From NCBI GenBank assembly GCA_963924555.1, contig OZ004586.1, forward strand, positions 3,864,501 to 3,928,500: a stretch of DNA of 64,000 nt, read 5' to 3'. A program made the position numbers and the translations under genes. The notes under the pieces are model-generated. The model searched no databases and was not told the DNA's origin. It saw only the letters and a program-made list of their open reading frames with translations. Of the stretch, positions 12,166-64,000 are shown in pieces (position 1 is the stretch's first letter; each line of letters opens with the position of its first letter). This DNA comes from Crambe crambe. Its lineage: Eukaryota; Porifera; Demospongiae; Poecilosclerida; Crambeidae.

Positions 12166-12338
12166 AGACACTATATAGATGAAACCCTGGCTATTATACA
12201 GACACTATATAGATGAAACCCTGGCTATTATACAGACACTATATAGATGAAACCCTGGCTATTATACAGACACTATATAGATGAAACCCTGGCTATTAAA
12301 AACAGACACTATATAGATGAAACCCTGGCTATTATACA
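12162..12338. repeat. Tandem repeat, 34-bp unit, five copies
   Basis: The unit starts ACAGACACTATATAGATGAA; copies are almost identical. It adjoins the 5' end of the LINE fragment. Confidence 0.9.
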
Positions 12339-12589
12339 ACTAGTGTAGCTAAGACAGAGAGAATAATTAAAGGGAAGGAGCTGTCTCCCTCGGGAAGATT
12401 ATAAGCAGATAGCTACGTAGCTATAGCTATGTGCGAAAAGGCACGCATGCGCAATGCGAGTGAGGTAATCGATGGTCATGTCATGTCATGTGTGATCATA
12501 AACCACTTTTAATTACAACTGGCTATAGTCTATTAAGGGATGAGTTGATGGAGTTTATGGTATACAGTAGCAAGATGTAGCTAGATAGT

Positions 12590-31710
<19,121 letters not shown>

Positions 31711-31715
31711 CGTAC

Positions 31716-33489
31716 CTGCAAAAGTGGTTATTATGTTTAGGCCACTATATTATTTGTTGATCATTAGTTTCTCATCAGAGATGGTTTTGCTCAGACCATT
31801 GTGGGTGGCATATAGTATTAGCCATTATGCCATTATTTTGATAGTTCTATTCAGTCATTTTCTTGGAAAAACCACAGGAGTTGATACAGTCAGTATATTA
31901 CAATGGCCAAGTCCTGTAGGTAGAGTAAACTGATGCAGGTGGACTAGTAATCAACAAATATAACAGTGGCCTTATATAATTATAGTGAACAGTCTGTCCA
32001 GCTGGGTAAAAACATCTTAATAATTATTGTATTTAGTTCATTTTCATTGCATGCATATTAACCAGAGTACTATAACTATAGCTACGTAGTAGATTATTGA
32101 TTCGATTTCTGTAGGAAGTCATGTAGCTATGGGTATTCCGTTGTGTCTAGTTACAATCCTATATCACAATGCATAGTATAGAGGACACTAGAACTTAGCA
32201 TCTTACTATAGTATTATGCATTCACTAGGTATAATGTATCTTAGCCAAGTGTGCCATATTTTAGTACCAAAGTTACTGGCTGATAATTTATGATTGCTAC
32301 TACGTAGCTATCACACAAGAGTAGAGTAGGCTCACTTTGCTTTCTCAATGGTGGACCCTCCAAAATGAGGTCAATTTTGGAAAAAATTGATTCTCCAATA
32401 AAACTACAGTCCATTTGCAACCTCTAAGAAGAAGACACCTCTCAACTCTAGGTAATAGTTGTAGGTGCTAGCTAAACTAGTGCTGATTTTAACTTTGACT
32501 TCACTACTACGTTTAATTGGTTTGAACAACCTTTTAGAGGCCTACACGTATATCATTAGCTATTGCATATAGCTATGAAAAGGATTGCTGGATGTTGATC
32601 ATACCATGGATCATGCAAAAATTGGCTAACTTCTAAGATGACTTACATACACCGCAGTAGTCCGCGTTCTTAGAGTGTCATTAGCAGTTGATAAGAGGGC
32701 AGCTTTAAAAGGAAAATATTTCTTTCGGACTTTATAGTTGTGCAACAATGCATAATGCGCATGCGCAAACAATATGTATAAGACTTTTTGTTTTTTACTT
32801 AGACATTGTCATTCATAATATGTGTATGCCCTGCCCTGGTGGATGTCTAAAATGAAAACTTGAACCTTGAACCTTGTATGTGCTTGCCAGCCATGATAAA
32901 AGATCTACACTGCTATTCCACGTACGTATGATGTAGCTAGCTGACAAATCCAATTTTGTTGGAAAACACCAGCTGCAGAAACTATGCTATACATTGTGGG
33001 TAACATCAAAGACTGATCTCCATAGCTGTATCTAAACCATCATCTGATCTATTGCTAGCTACATGTGATTGGAAGTCAGATGAAAGCAACCATATTATGA
33101 TGTAATCCCATGATCTAGCTCACTTGTAAGTCATCCCGTAACCTGTAAAGTATTTAGTCTCACATAGCTACTCGCAGTGAGTGAATACAAGTACATCACG
33201 CACTGTGAGTAAGGATCTGGCTACGTGAGACTATAAAATATTATGTGTGCAGCTAGCTAGCTAGATAGAACAGCCAGCACAACAAGTAGCTACATGCACT
33301 TTGGACTACAAAGGGAGTGTTTAATAGTTACTGGTATAGCTGGCTGATTAGTGGCCAGCCATTGAATACTAACTTTAGGTTAGTTAGCTACATATATAGA
33401 TATAAATAATTTCTTTCTGAAGAAAAAATAGCTTTATGAATGGATAAAAATTATAGGTAAATTAAATGAATGATACAGCTGAGTGAACC
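31716..33489. other. Intergenic region between gene B 3' end and gene A 5' end
   Basis: About 1.8 kb without host coding sequence. Most of it (to 33,025) is duplicated at 7,960-9,612. It contains the candidate 5' UTR exon and NRF-1-like site of gene A. 33,025-33,489 has AT-rich sequence with TAGCTAGC runs and no recognisable feature; I could not pick a confident poly(A) signal for gene B. Confidence 0.55.
32647..32770 (-). promoter_or_regulatory. Candidate promoter and 5' UTR exon of gene A
   Basis: TGCGCATGCGCA at 32756-32767, a GTAAGT donor on the minus strand just below 32647, and a TTTTGCAG acceptor before the start codon (exon edge 31715) give the same layout as in gene C. The sequence between palindrome and donor is conserved in the two copies. 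Confidence 0.42.
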
Positions 33490-52846
<19,357 letters not shown>

Positions 52847-52850
52847 CAAG

Positions 52851-55812
52851 CTAAATAATATACGAGCATAATGAGATGAGTTTAAGATAGATAGCTGCTA
52901 ACAATGAAAAATAGTTACAGAAGCACCAACCCACACACAATATGTGGCATGTGTACCTATAATTTTTCTACACCCCCAATAGCCAATGCATGCAATCACA
53001 TTTATAACTAACTGGTTTATTCAAGGTATTAATTAATTACAGGCATAATAGCTTCTTACCTTTTTTTGCCAGTGAAAACCAAAGCTTTAGTGCCTCTCAG
53101 AGATAAACTTAGCCAACTAGCAATAATTTTAATGATAATTAGCTAGAAGCTACATATACCTGCATCGTCCACACTCAGTCCTATATATATAACAAATGAA
53201 CTTTTTGTAGCTATTACCTGTACTATTTCCTCTCACCCCCATGTGACTTCAAAGTTTACATGTAGTTACATGTACAGTATACAAGATAGCTGTATAGCTA
53301 CATATTAAAGCTCAGTTTTATACAAAATTTACTCATAGGATAAGTGAATTGCCTGGTCTCGTAACTAAAGGTAATTTGCATGGTAATTTTCTTATGCATA
53401 AGCTTACAGCTAGGTAGGTAGGCTAACCCATAAACAATACTGAGTATAATTATTATAATGTACTTACAACAAATATAGCTATTATACCTAGCTACCTAGT
53501 ATATGATGCTTCCAAACACTTAACTACATGTAACTAGCTATTGATCATTATATTGTTGATGTACTTCCTCCTGTTAAATACATGACACTGTCATGACACA
53601 CATGTCTGCAACAATATTACACTACATTATGAAAGGAAGAGACGTTTAGAGTTTGGAGATGTCCGGTGTTTATTGACACAAAAACTTTGCACTGCATGAG
53701 GAAGAGTTCACAGAGACAAATTAAACGGACAGTGAAAAATCTCAGATCTGTGAGGTACATTCCATAGCTACATGTATAAGACTCATTCCCACATTATGCA
53801 ATAATATTGCACTACATTATCAAAGGAAGAAATGTTTAGAGTTTGGAGATGTCCGGTCACGGTGTTTATTGACACACAAAAACTTTGCACTGAGGAATTA
53901 AGGACAAGGATTGACATGCAATTAAACTGACAGTGAAAATCTCAGACCTGTGAGGTATATCTACGTATAAGATACATTGTGTTATTCCAAGCCCGAAGAT
54001 CAAAGAAGCTGATGCAGAATGTATTTCAACACAAAAATGAGCAAATGACTCATTTTTGCCGCATGGATTCCCAAGGTTCTGCCCAGAACTCGAGTGGTAG
54101 CCAAATTTCCCACATTATGCAATAATATTGCACTACATTATCGAAGGAAGAAATGTTTAGAGTTTGGAGATGTCCGGTCACAGTGTTTATTGACAAACAA
54201 AAACTTTGCACTGAGGAATTAAGGACAAGGATTGACATGCAATTAAACTGACAGTGAAAATCTCAGACCTGTGAGGTATATCTACGTACGTGACACATTG
54301 TGTTATTCCAAGCCCGAAGCTGATGCAGAATGTACTTCAAACACAATAATGAGCAAATGATTCATTTTTTTGCCACATGGATTCCCAGGGTTCTGCCCAG
54401 AACTCATGAGTGGTAGCTGAAATTTCCCACATGATAAGATTAGGGGTGTCCGGATGATCGAAACCAAGCCTAAAGTTACTAGCTACTGTATGTATACAGT
54501 TAAGTATAGTGAGTGGTGACCAAATTAGCTAACCAGGTGGTGACAGACAAGTGGTGGCCAAACAGAAAGTTTTTTTATTCCCATCACCTATGGGTCGGGT
54601 AGTTTTAACCTCTTTAATTGAATGGCTATAATGTTGAAAGATTAGCTATAGCTAAAGTGCAGACTACACTGTAGGATGTCCTTGGTCGGGCCTCAACTGA
54701 TGAAATCATAAAATGTGTGCAGCTGCTGGGCTTCACAAGACAGGAATATTAATTTTGGAATCATGATTCATCATTACAGCTAGCTATCAGTCTACACAGA
54801 GTAGCAGGGGAGGATAATATCAAGATTAATGTCCAAATACAAGCTTAAAAGTTACTATGGTTTCTCAGTGCTAGATTTGTTCTCAATGTCAAGTTTATTA
54901 ATTTTTTTCACTGACTTTTTATCTCCTACAAGTCCTTGGCCAAAAGTGTCAGTGATGGAATCTAGCTAACTTACATCACATCATAGTGGATCTTACCTGT
55001 CCTTCTGTTCACCTTACAGGCTAGCAAACAATGCTATCTCAGCTACGCTGGTAATAGTCTTAGCGTTTATGATTATGGTGACAATTTCCCACTGCTACAG
55101 CTGCGCTTTGCAATTTGACGATCATTTCCTCTAATTCGTCTGAGCATGCGCACAATCAAAGTACTGGAATTCACCATCGCATCGCATCACAGACTGACCC
55201 ACAATCGAAAGAGCTCACGTTATTAGGGGACAAGCAGATGAGGAAGCTATAAGTTATGTAAGGCTGTTATGTTTTAATGATTATTAGCAAACTAATAGCA
55301 GCTCAGAGTCAGATGAAGCTACTGAGCTAGCTAACATGTGTGGTATGAGGAAGGGAAGAAGATACAACACTCTTAGCTAAAGTGTAACAAAAGCTATTTG
55401 CTGAATTATATTGAGTTTCCCCTAGTTCTCAGAATGATAGCTAGCTACAGACAGAGGAGAGAGTGCATGGTGGCTTATAGGGGAAGAAATTCTCCAGGAG
55501 GGATGTGATCCTACCAAGAAGTATTGTGGTCTCTTAGTTGGTGACCAATTATACTGAGAATGAATAGTAAATTATATTCATAGTTCACTTGTAGTCATGA
55601 ATAATGATTACCTTTTACCCACATGTGAGTACTAAGACCTTTACACAAGAACTGCATGTATATGGTGATTATTGAGGTTAGAGATACCAAGAAATTTTCC
55701 TTTAGTAGTTAATGGTACAAAGAAAAGGGGTGGGTAAGCAGCTTATTTAAATACTAGGCTGATTCATTTCCGGTTCAGTCTCATCCCTCATCCGGAAGGT
55801 AAAGTCTGAAGT
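52851..55812. other. Intergenic region between divergent gene B and the sacsin-like gene
   Basis: Nearly 3 kb. It contains a threefold tandem duplication (53,609-54,432) and otherwise AT-rich unique sequence. GCATGCGCAC at about 55,144, a near NRF-1 site, is the only promoter-like motif seen ahead of the sacsin-like gene. A 5' UTR exon of gene B probably lies here, since its ATG sits just inside a TTTAG acceptor. Confidence 0.45.
53609..54432. repeat. Threefold tandem duplication
   Basis: Three copies starting at about 53,611, 53,800 and 54,117 share AATATTGCACTACATTAT, GTTTAGAGTTTGGAGATGTC, AACTTTGCACTG and GACAGTGAAAATCTCAGA. Copies two and three also share TTCTGCCCAGAACTC at their ends. 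Noncoding. Confidence 0.85.
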
Positions 55813-56652
55813 ATGTCTGGCAAGCCTGTTGGTAAGAATAGCTAGTGTGTTAGTAGCTAACAAGCAGAAGTAGTGATTGTTTTTTGTGGTCAGTTGATGA
55901 TGCTATTCATTACCCTCGTAGGAACTTTCACAGGAACGGGCCTACCATGAATAGGACTGATGCTGGAGAACAGTTCGGCCAGAGAAGGCCGCCACTCTCT
56001 GTTACTATCAAGCAGATCCTGGATAGGTATCCAGATGGCCAGATATTCAAGGTAAGTGAAGTATTACTAGCTGGTCAATGCACAAGGAAATGTCACATAG
56101 GGCCTCTGGTACGTAAATGTAGCGTGCCGGTGTAATAGTGGGGAATTTGGGGCCCCCTATCCCCAGATCCCTAGAGATATGGGATTAGGAAGGGAAGACG
56201 ATAGATTCAATTGTTAGCAGTTGGCAGATGATCAGTTAGTACATGTATGGAACTTCACATTAATTAGCCTGATCAGGACACCCCTGTTCCCAAGAGTATC
56301 TTGATCGAGAGGTTCCAGTGGGACCTCTCAAGAAAGGACAAGTTGAGACCAAGCATTTTATGAATAGTACTTATAGTCCTTTATAACAGAGGTTAAATAT
56401 GCATTATCACTGGTCCCCAACATATTTAGAGGTTGCCTTTATTCACTACCAAATCCAGCAATATGATCATTGAATGCATATAAGTGTACTTACTGTATAG
56501 AGGGAGTGGTAGAAAACTCACAGACTTGCCAGTAATGGGTCATTACATGAAGCTTATACAACACTACTAAATAAGCATCTATTAGATATGGTATGCACGG
56601 GTGTGCACCATGGGTTCCACTGACATAGGGAAAAGAATAGGTAGCTATAGCT

Positions 56653-56684
<32 letters not shown>

Positions 56685-59600
56685 GCAACCTGGTCCTATC
56701 CTTATTGTGTTCCAGAGATATATCCCTGACACCTCTCTAATCAGGACAAGTTATTCTAATGTATAAAGATGTAGTTAATTAGGACACCTCTGTATAGGAA
56801 ATGATACAGAATGCTGATGATGCTGGAGCAACCAAAGTCCAGTTCTATGTGGACTGTAGACAGCATGGAACTTCATCCCTGCTTCACCATGGTCTTGCTT
56901 CTTATCAAGGACCTGCTCTCATCTCAGCCAATGACGCCATGTTCTCTGACGAGGACTGGGAGGGAATACAGAACCTCCAGCAAAGCATCAAGGCTGAGGA
57001 TCCCTTCAAAGTGGGAAGATTTGGAATTGGCTTCAACTCTGTCTACCATCTCACTGGTGAGGCATGCCAACAGTTATAGATTACAAAGCTTGATTGGAGT
57101 GATGAATTCACACAAGTTCCAGCAGGGATAAGCTGGCTCCATTGTGTATAGAGAGTTGTTAAAATAAAAAAAAACTCAGTTGTTTAGAGAGAATGAATTC
57201 ACAGAAGTGAGTGAGCTGGCTCTATAGTGGCTCGTAGAAATTCCATGAATCATAGTACCCATACTTGTGGGCAGGTCATGTGTAGTCTATCATTCATAGA
57301 CCAATGAATAATCTTATTGGATATCTCAGGTCATGAATAGTAACTCTAGCAACGTGTGTGTGTGTGCACATGGTACACTACATATTTCTAGAGCACTTCT
57401 ATAGCTATATTACGTATACTACCCCCATTTAGGTCTCAAAAGAGAGCTCTCTTTGAGAGCTCCTACTTTATACCCTCTCTATATGAAAAGAGTCAGGCTT
57501 GTTAAACATACCACAATCATACTTAGGAGGCCTTTGTAGCTTCTATGGGGAGATGTTGAAAAAAAAATATGAAGGTACATAGATGTTCCTTTTATGGAAT
57601 AGTTTGCTTAGCGAGCATGATTTGGGGTAGCAATATGTTGTGATATATAATAAATAACGGTCTAATAGAGCATACTGAAAGTTTATATATAAGCTCAAGC
57701 ATAGAGATAACAATTAGAACATGGGTGCCAGGGTTTGCCTGTCATTCATAATCCATAAAACCCATGGCACCCATGTTCATATCCTGCTACAGCTAGCTAA
57801 GGTGAGTATAGACTAGGCTAGGTACAGTTAAGTAACTTTACCTTGACGCTTTAGTGGCCGCACTTTCTCGTCTCCATGGAGATTAAATGTTATTTCCATG
57901 GACAATGGGCAATGTGACTCATAATACCCATCATTCATGACGACGGGCATTAAAACTTATAAACCACACTGATCTCACCCACGCATGGGATATAAATGAG
58001 GTTTGAAGCATAGATTCATAAATCTGAAGGTGGTTATGATAAAATTGGGGAAAGTAATGAAAAGCAATCAATATTTTGCTGTGTACTAGATCCTAGTTCA
58101 GTCAAAGCCACGCTACAAATAAGGGGGTAGGCTTCTTAGCTTTAATTACAGGCTAAGTCAAAGCCACACTACAAATAAGGGTGGCTTCTTAGCTTTAATT
58201 TGCAGGCTCAGTCAAAGCCACGCTACAAATAAGGGGGTAGGCTTCTTAGCTTTAATTGCAGGCTCAGTCAAAGCCACACTACAAATAAGGGGGTGGCTTC
58301 TTAGCTTTAATAAAGGGCCAGACCTAGTCATTCTACAAGCAAGGGAGGTGCATGTTGAGGATGTAGCCCTCAATCCTTAGTGGCTTGTCAGTCTGTCACT
58401 CTTTTCAAGAGAACCCTCGTCCCAGGCCCCTCCTTTTTAATTACTAAAAAGAGGGCCTGGGGGGACGAGTATAATCTTTATGCATAACGTATTTAAATTA
58501 AGTCATTCCACTTAACTGAGAATGATTTGAAGTGTTTCAAGAAGACTCTGAGCTTTATAGTTACGTATGTGTATGCTTTCCTATTATGTGTACACAGCCT
58601 AATGGCAAATCTTTATGCTAGCCTCTTATGTTTTGATACCTGTGGTGTGTATTAATTAAGCATGCCAAGTATGCAATACTCAGAGTTGGCACCATAGTTT
58701 TTTTAATTATGGGTAATGGATGTAATGGAACAGGGAATGATGTAAAAAGGGGACAGCACCAGGGGATTACTCCAACCACAATAATTTCACACCTTTGATC
58801 TAGCCATTGTCATAATTATGTACATAAAACTGTATAGACGCAATAGACTGATACCTACCTATACACACAATGACCTTCATTAGGCCAAATTAAAGCAGCT
58901 TGGTGGGAGGCAGTGATGTAGGGATTATTATTGAAGTCAGCATAATTTTTGATGTTTGTTCACAGAAACTGCTATACATAGGTAAAAGTACAGACTAACC
59001 CTACATGGCCTTTGTATTTAGCATAAAAAATTTCCCCTTCACTTGTAAAGTGATACTGGGCAAGAAATAAGCATGATACCATACTCTTATTTATAGCAAG
59101 TACAGAGACAGGTTCTTGCATGCCAATGCCTATAGTTATGTTGGATAAGGCCGGCTCTTGTCCAACAGGCGAAGCAAGTAGGCATGGTCAAATTACTGTT
59201 CACATACATTATAAGCCACTATGAGGTTTACATGTCAGATTCTGAGGCAGCTAATTCTCAAGAAGTTCTATAGGACTTTCTCTTTATCTATAGCCGCTAT
59301 CTATACCCAAGTAACCAGCACTGTCTGCCAAGGCCAGCCACACACTTGCTAAATTTTCTGCTCACAGTATAGCACATAATTTCGTGGGGTAAAATTTCAT
59401 GCATTTAAGTGTGAACCATAATAAATTCTGTAGAATCATAAAATCCACCTGAAATACCCGGTCAATATTTATTGTAACAATTTATTTAATGGTGTATCAC
59501 TACTGAGCATGTTTGTTTTGTGTGTGTCTATTTTTCTTAAACAATTTGTGCTTCTGCTTGGTAGGAACATACGTATTATGAGCTAATGTGGCTACTACAG

Positions 59601-62600
59601 CCATCTAAGGTTATGGTCAAGAATGATGTATACATGACACATCCATTTTGGCTTGCACTTTCAAGGTCATCACTTCAGAGTTTAGCAAAAATAGAGAAGT
59701 GGTAGCCTGCAAGTGAAGCCAACATGGGTCCTCCAAAATAATCCTTGCACCGTTCTCCATGGCCCAGTGTGTGTGCTCCTAGTCCTGCAACCCCACTTAT
59801 CTCGTCCATTCCAGAGGCATCAAGGAAGTTGACTGACTTGCGCTGGAGCTGAAGAGTGAGATCGACTGACTTGTGCTTGTTGTGGCTGGAGTGAGATCGA
59901 CTGACTTGTGCTCGAGCAAGATCTGCTCGGAACACAATTTTTCTGGCTGTTTGGCTGGTAGCTACAGCTAGCTGCTTATGGCTGCTGGGCACAATTGGCT
60001 GTTAGGTACAGCTGGCTGCTCAGCTGTAGGTAGCTGGCTTTTGCACGCATTACTCTTGCATGGTACAAACGTGTGTGCAATGGCACTAGGGGGAGTGACC
60101 CTTTAACGTTAATTAAACTCTGGTTTAAATATCATAAAAATCTTAGATCCAGCCCTGCATGCATAGATAAAACCTGTTCCAGTGATCTCTATAGGTGTAA
60201 GGGATGTTCAGTTCAATGCAGACAATGATTCGGACATAAAGTACACACAGAAGTCCATTATGCAAAACAAAGAAAGTACACATAGCTACCTCTTGTCACC
60301 TAGGCTACGTAAGGCTGGTGACATGTACCTATGCGTGCACAAATTCAACCATACTCTAACCACTCAAATTCTCAGATGAAATTAATCAATTCAGAAGAAC
60401 ACTGAGTCTGTGTGTGAAGCCTTTTAAGTGAATACAATAGGTAATCCCACAAGTTCAAGCCACCTTGTCTGAATTCCTAGAACAACTTACCCTAGACTAT
60501 CAGTGTCACAGTGAGCATGAAAATGCAGCGTTGGCATCAGAGTGCTGAGACACAGTGCCAGGTTGAATGATGTGTACATAGCTAGGTATGGCATAGCTGA
60601 CCCTTTACAAATTCGTATGTGGTACAGTTTCAAGTTAAAAGTTTAAACCACACACAAATAAAAACGTCATTACAAATCATTACTTACTTCCTACGTAGCT
60701 TCAGCTTTCAGATGCCTGGAACTTAGTCAAACTATTGTAGTGAAAGTTAGCAAGTCATTGAAAGAAGACAGTTAAGAACACTTAACACTCACCCCAGTTA
60801 AGAACACTTCGAGAAGCAAGATTGAAGATATGTAGCAATCAATGATGCATGAAAACTGACTTTGTGCATCTCCAAACCACAACCATCACAAAAAATTCAT
60901 GGTGATGATGACATAATAGCTAAGAGACATTGAAAACTAACAAGTTTGCTAGTAATAAAGGAGAACTACGTAGGTTGTGTTTACTGTGAATCATAGCACA
61001 AGAATAAATTCAAAGTATTTTTTTCTGGATTGCTTCCCCCTTGAATCTTCAGTAAACTGATCACTTAGATCATTTTTCTGCACATGCGTACAAATCAGGT
61101 ACTATTATCTAATAATGGTTAAATGTATGGTTGAGTTGAGGCCTCTGGCAGGCATAATCTTTTGTACTTTTTACACTTTTATTCACCAGATGTTCCCACT
61201 ATCATTAGTGGTAGCAAAGTCGCTTATCTTGAACCTCAAGAAGAATTATGGAAAGGACAGTCAGGAAGATCTTACCAGTTATCTGAAGTAGCTGGTACCG
61301 ACCACCTTGCACCATACTACGGAATAGCTGGTTTCAGTCCAAGGATTGCCAGCTACAATAAAACTTTATTTCGTTTTCCTCTGCGCAACGCAGTGTCCAA
61401 ATTGTCGGAGAATATCTACTCCATTGGGAAAGTTAATGAGCTTATAAATGCACTGAAATCGGAAGCAAAGCTTCTACTGTTGTTTCTTCGTTCAATAACA
61501 ACCATCGAAGTTTATAACATAAATGTACATGGGCAGCAAACTCTCTCCTTTCAGGTCAAGGTTTCTGATGCTTTTGTGGGCGAACTTACAAGAAAACGAA
61601 GATCACTGCTGGATGATCTCAGACGTATCCACATTTCGTATCAGTATAATTTCTCCAACATAATCAAATTTACTGCCAAATTTGATGTCAGTGTGTACGA
61701 TGCCAGCACTAGACAGACCCTTACCAGCCACTGGCTTGTGGCCAATCAAGTTGGTTCCTCAAATTCTACTGTTAGGGGAGCATCTGTCAAGCAGAAAGTT
61801 TTCCCCTGGGTTGGAACAGCCTTGGAATTGGATAACCCTGGCAATGGCAGGATATTTTGTTTCCTTCCAATGCCCATAGAGGCTGCTTCTAATCTTCCTG
61901 TTCATGTCAATGGGACATTTGGGTTAACTGACGACCGTAGGAGTCTGAAGTGGCCTGGTGTGGAGAGGAGAAATGATCCCACGGCAGATTGGAACAAACT
62001 CCTTGTAAGGGAAGTCATACCGTCCTGTTATGTCGATCTCTTGCTTGAAGCTAAGAATCATCTTAGCATGCATGACAGTAGCATCTTCTACAAAGCTTGG
62101 CCTGATGTCAATAGGCTCAGAGGATCACACTGGGGAGATGTTTTAACTTCACTATTTCAAACTCTACTGAGAAACAGTGTGATCTGGTCTGCACCACTCA
62201 GGCAATCAGGTGAGTGGGTTTTACCAACCAATGCTGTCTACATCCCCAAGTCACAGAAATTGATATCGATTGTTGAACGCACCCTTACCTCTTGTGGTGT
62301 GAAGCTAGCAGATGTTCCAACATGTGTATGGGATGCTTTCTCTCATGTGAGAACCTCTGTGACTTCAGTTAGCCCAAAGTTCGTACGTGATAAACTCCGT
62401 ACATACCCAAATAGCTACACATCTATTGATGCTGTAGCAAAGTGTGAGCTGCTGAAATACTGTCTATCTGATGGCATTTCTAACTACAATGAATTGGCTA
62501 ATTTGCAACTACTCCCAATAGCCAGTGGCACTTTTGCTGCCTTTCAGACTAGCAGTTATTTATTTAATCCATCCATATACCTATGCACACCAGAATGCCC

Positions 62601-64000
62601 AAGGTATTTACTCCCTAATCTCGATTCAAAACTCGTTGATGTATCAAGTGATCCAACTTTGCAACATCTCCTAACACAAGTTGCCAGTTCAAACCAGACA
62701 CAGCTCAAATTGTTAAATGTGGCCACTGTGGCTTCCCTGTTGGATGAAGCCATGCCTTCACAGTGGAGTAGTAGAATGGAAGTAGTTTCATTTACTAGCT
62801 CGCAGTTTCCAGTTGATTGGTTCGAGAAGTTCTGGGACTGGGTACAAAACAAGAATCTAGGAAGTTTTCAAGGCAAGTTCATTGTCCCAATTGAAGTTCC
62901 TGGCTATCATCCAACAGCGAAATTCAATGTTGCCAAATTATACAATCAAAATCTCCTCTACTTTCCATCCCATATTTCTCTCAGTAATGAGATGATTACC
63001 ATATTGAACAAGTTCAGCATTCTCTATGTGAAACAGAGCAGCTTTCCTTATCTCACACACAGGCAGATATCACAATATCTCACACCATTTTCCCCTGAGA
63101 GTCTGCTGCAAGCTATATCCAAGAATAGCTCTTACTATAATGTTTCACTGACTCCACAAGAAGCAACCAATTTAAAAGCACAATTCTATAATATGCCAGG
63201 TATTTGGAACTACCAGCATATTATCATGAATTTAAAGATATTCACTACTTCTTCGAATACTTCAGGAAGGCTTTACTCCATATCTGAAGCTTCTTCTCAG
63301 TCAATTCTTAGAAAGGTTTTATCTGAGCCTTCCAATCCAGTAGTTGACATCTCTGTCTTCCCTCAGTCAATAGTTTTATTCTCCAGCAGTGATTACTATC
63401 AAAATGAATTGCTGAAGAAACTTTCCATCCAGGCACCAAATGACGTTAATTTTGTAACAAGCTACATTTTCCCTTACATTCAGAATGGCACTATTACTGG
63501 GGATGATGTCGACAAAATCATGACTCGAGTGCTGGATGCTTATCAATCTTTACAGTTCAAAAATTACAGCATAACTAACTCCATACAGCAACTGAGATTT
63601 GTCAAGATAGCATCAGGTCACAGGAAATGTCCAAATGAACTCTATGATCCAAATGATGTCACCAGTCAGATATTCTTAGGTGAAGATGTCTTTCCATGTA
63701 CACCATATAATTCTTCTAAGTACTTAAACGTACTGAGATGTTGTGGCATGAAGACTTCAGTCAGCCCTCAGGAGGTTCTCAATGTCATGTACAGCATAAG
63801 CACAGGATCAAGTAGCTATCCACAGCAAGTCAATTCAACCAAACTTAATCGTGCTAAGGCCATCTTGAAGTACATTGGAAATAGAAGTTTCACAAACCAA
63901 ACCTCAGGCGACTTTACTCTCAACAGAAGCATTCACCGAGGTTACCTTCCTTTTAATACTGCTGTACAATTGCTCTCTAGCAACAGGAGTTGGCTTCCTG
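55813..64000 (+). CDS. Sacsin-like protein, N-terminal part (continues beyond the right edge)
   Basis: Plus-strand gene with exons 55813-55831, 55894-56051, 56798-57056 and 61190-64000+. Joins are in phases 1, 0 and 1. The product starts MSGKPV, then FGQRRPPLSVTIKQILDRYP, EMIQNADDAGATKVQF (Hsp90-type N-box), YQGPALISANDAMFSDEDW and GRFGIGFNSVYHLTDVP, an ATP-binding glycine motif; these match the opening of the first sacsin repeat (SIRPT). The last exon is open for at least 2.8 kb with continuous sacsin-repeat-like sequence (DDLRRIHISY, HWGDVLTSLF). Sacsins are very large chaperone-related proteins; this fragment is about 1,080 aa. No J or HEPN domain is in the window, so it could be a sacsin-related protein rather than the SACS ortholog. 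The start ATG follows an upstream region that resembles a promoter only weakly. Confidence 0.87.
57057..61189 (+). other. Large intron of the sacsin-like gene
   Basis: A 4.1-kb intron separating the Gly-motif exon from the giant exon; the split Asp codon of HLTDVP spans it. It holds a copy of the hairpin repeat (57,712-57,985), a four-unit tandem repeat (58,096-58,318), a 55-bp hairpin (58,415-58,469) and one arm of a foldback MITE (58,893-59,030). ORFs near 59,675-59,992 and 60,182-60,379 have no recognised homology. Confidence 0.7.
58096..58318. repeat. Tandem repeat, about 57-bp unit, four copies
   Basis: The unit contains CTCAGTCAAAGCCACGCTAC and GGCTTCTTAGCTTTAATT. It lies in the large sacsin-gene intron. 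Confidence 0.9.

Larger units (their letters stand above)
8021..12589. other. Intergenic region between gene A 3' end and gene C 5' end
   Basis: 8021-9612 is homologous to the region upstream of gene A and should hold gene C's promoter. 9615-9805 is a CpG-rich patch. 9808-9920 and 10655-10735 match part of gene B's last intron. Between and beyond lie the retroelement fragment, the 20-bp tandem repeat, a dispersed repeat (10,740-10,910), the LINE fragment and the 34-bp tandem repeat. A poly(C) run is at about 8818-8842. No protein-coding host gene was recognised. Confidence 0.6.

Noticed and set aside
59675..59992. 105-aa minus-strand ORF in the sacsin-gene intron
   Set aside because: No recognised domain, and it overlaps GCTGGCT-rich repetitive sequence. 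It looks like repeat-derived sequence rather than a gene.

Overview
This window looks like nuclear DNA of an early-branching metazoan, most likely a demosponge (Amphimedon-like). The grounds are AT-rich sequence full of TAGCTAGCTA-type runs, dense short introns, many MITE-like repeats and poly(C)/poly(G) tracts, and a tandem family of NIDO/EGF receptor tyrosine kinases. The species assignment is inference. No bacterial, tRNA, rRNA or CRISPR feature was seen.

Layout. Three minus-strand genes lie head-to-tail. Gene C (start codon near 8,013, only its first four exons, running off the left edge), gene A (31,710 down to 12,590, 34 coding exons, 1,767 aa) and gene B (52,846 down to 33,490, 33 coding exons, 1,692 aa) encode single-pass receptor tyrosine kinases. 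A and B have a signal peptide, five NIDO modules, four 6-Cys EGF-like modules between or after the NIDO modules, three calcium-binding-type EGF modules, a transmembrane helix and an intact TAM/MET-like kinase with a very short tail. All exon junctions in A and B were joined by hand; every phase is compatible and both frames stay open to a single stop. On the plus strand, divergent from gene B, a sacsin-like gene starts at 55,813. Its N-terminal Hsp90-type ATPase and the beginning of a very long exon are present, and it runs off the right edge.

History. Gene C's 5' part and about 5 kb of surrounding DNA are a recent duplicate of gene A's 5' region and of part of gene B's last intron. The copy was later inflated by a Helitron-like remnant and other insertions. 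A and B are older paralogs, but patches of their kinase and Cys-rich exons are nearly identical, which suggests gene conversion. Two GC-AG introns are required by the reading frame or exon alignment.

Intergenic and intronic DNA holds LINE and other retroelement fragments, TIR/foldback MITEs, several tandem repeats (including a telomere-like TTAGGG-bearing minisatellite in gene A) and a CpG-rich patch. Functionally, the receptors probably read an extracellular ligand or matrix through their NIDO/EGF ectodomains and signal by tyrosine phosphorylation. The sacsin-like protein is an unrelated intracellular chaperone-type neighbour.
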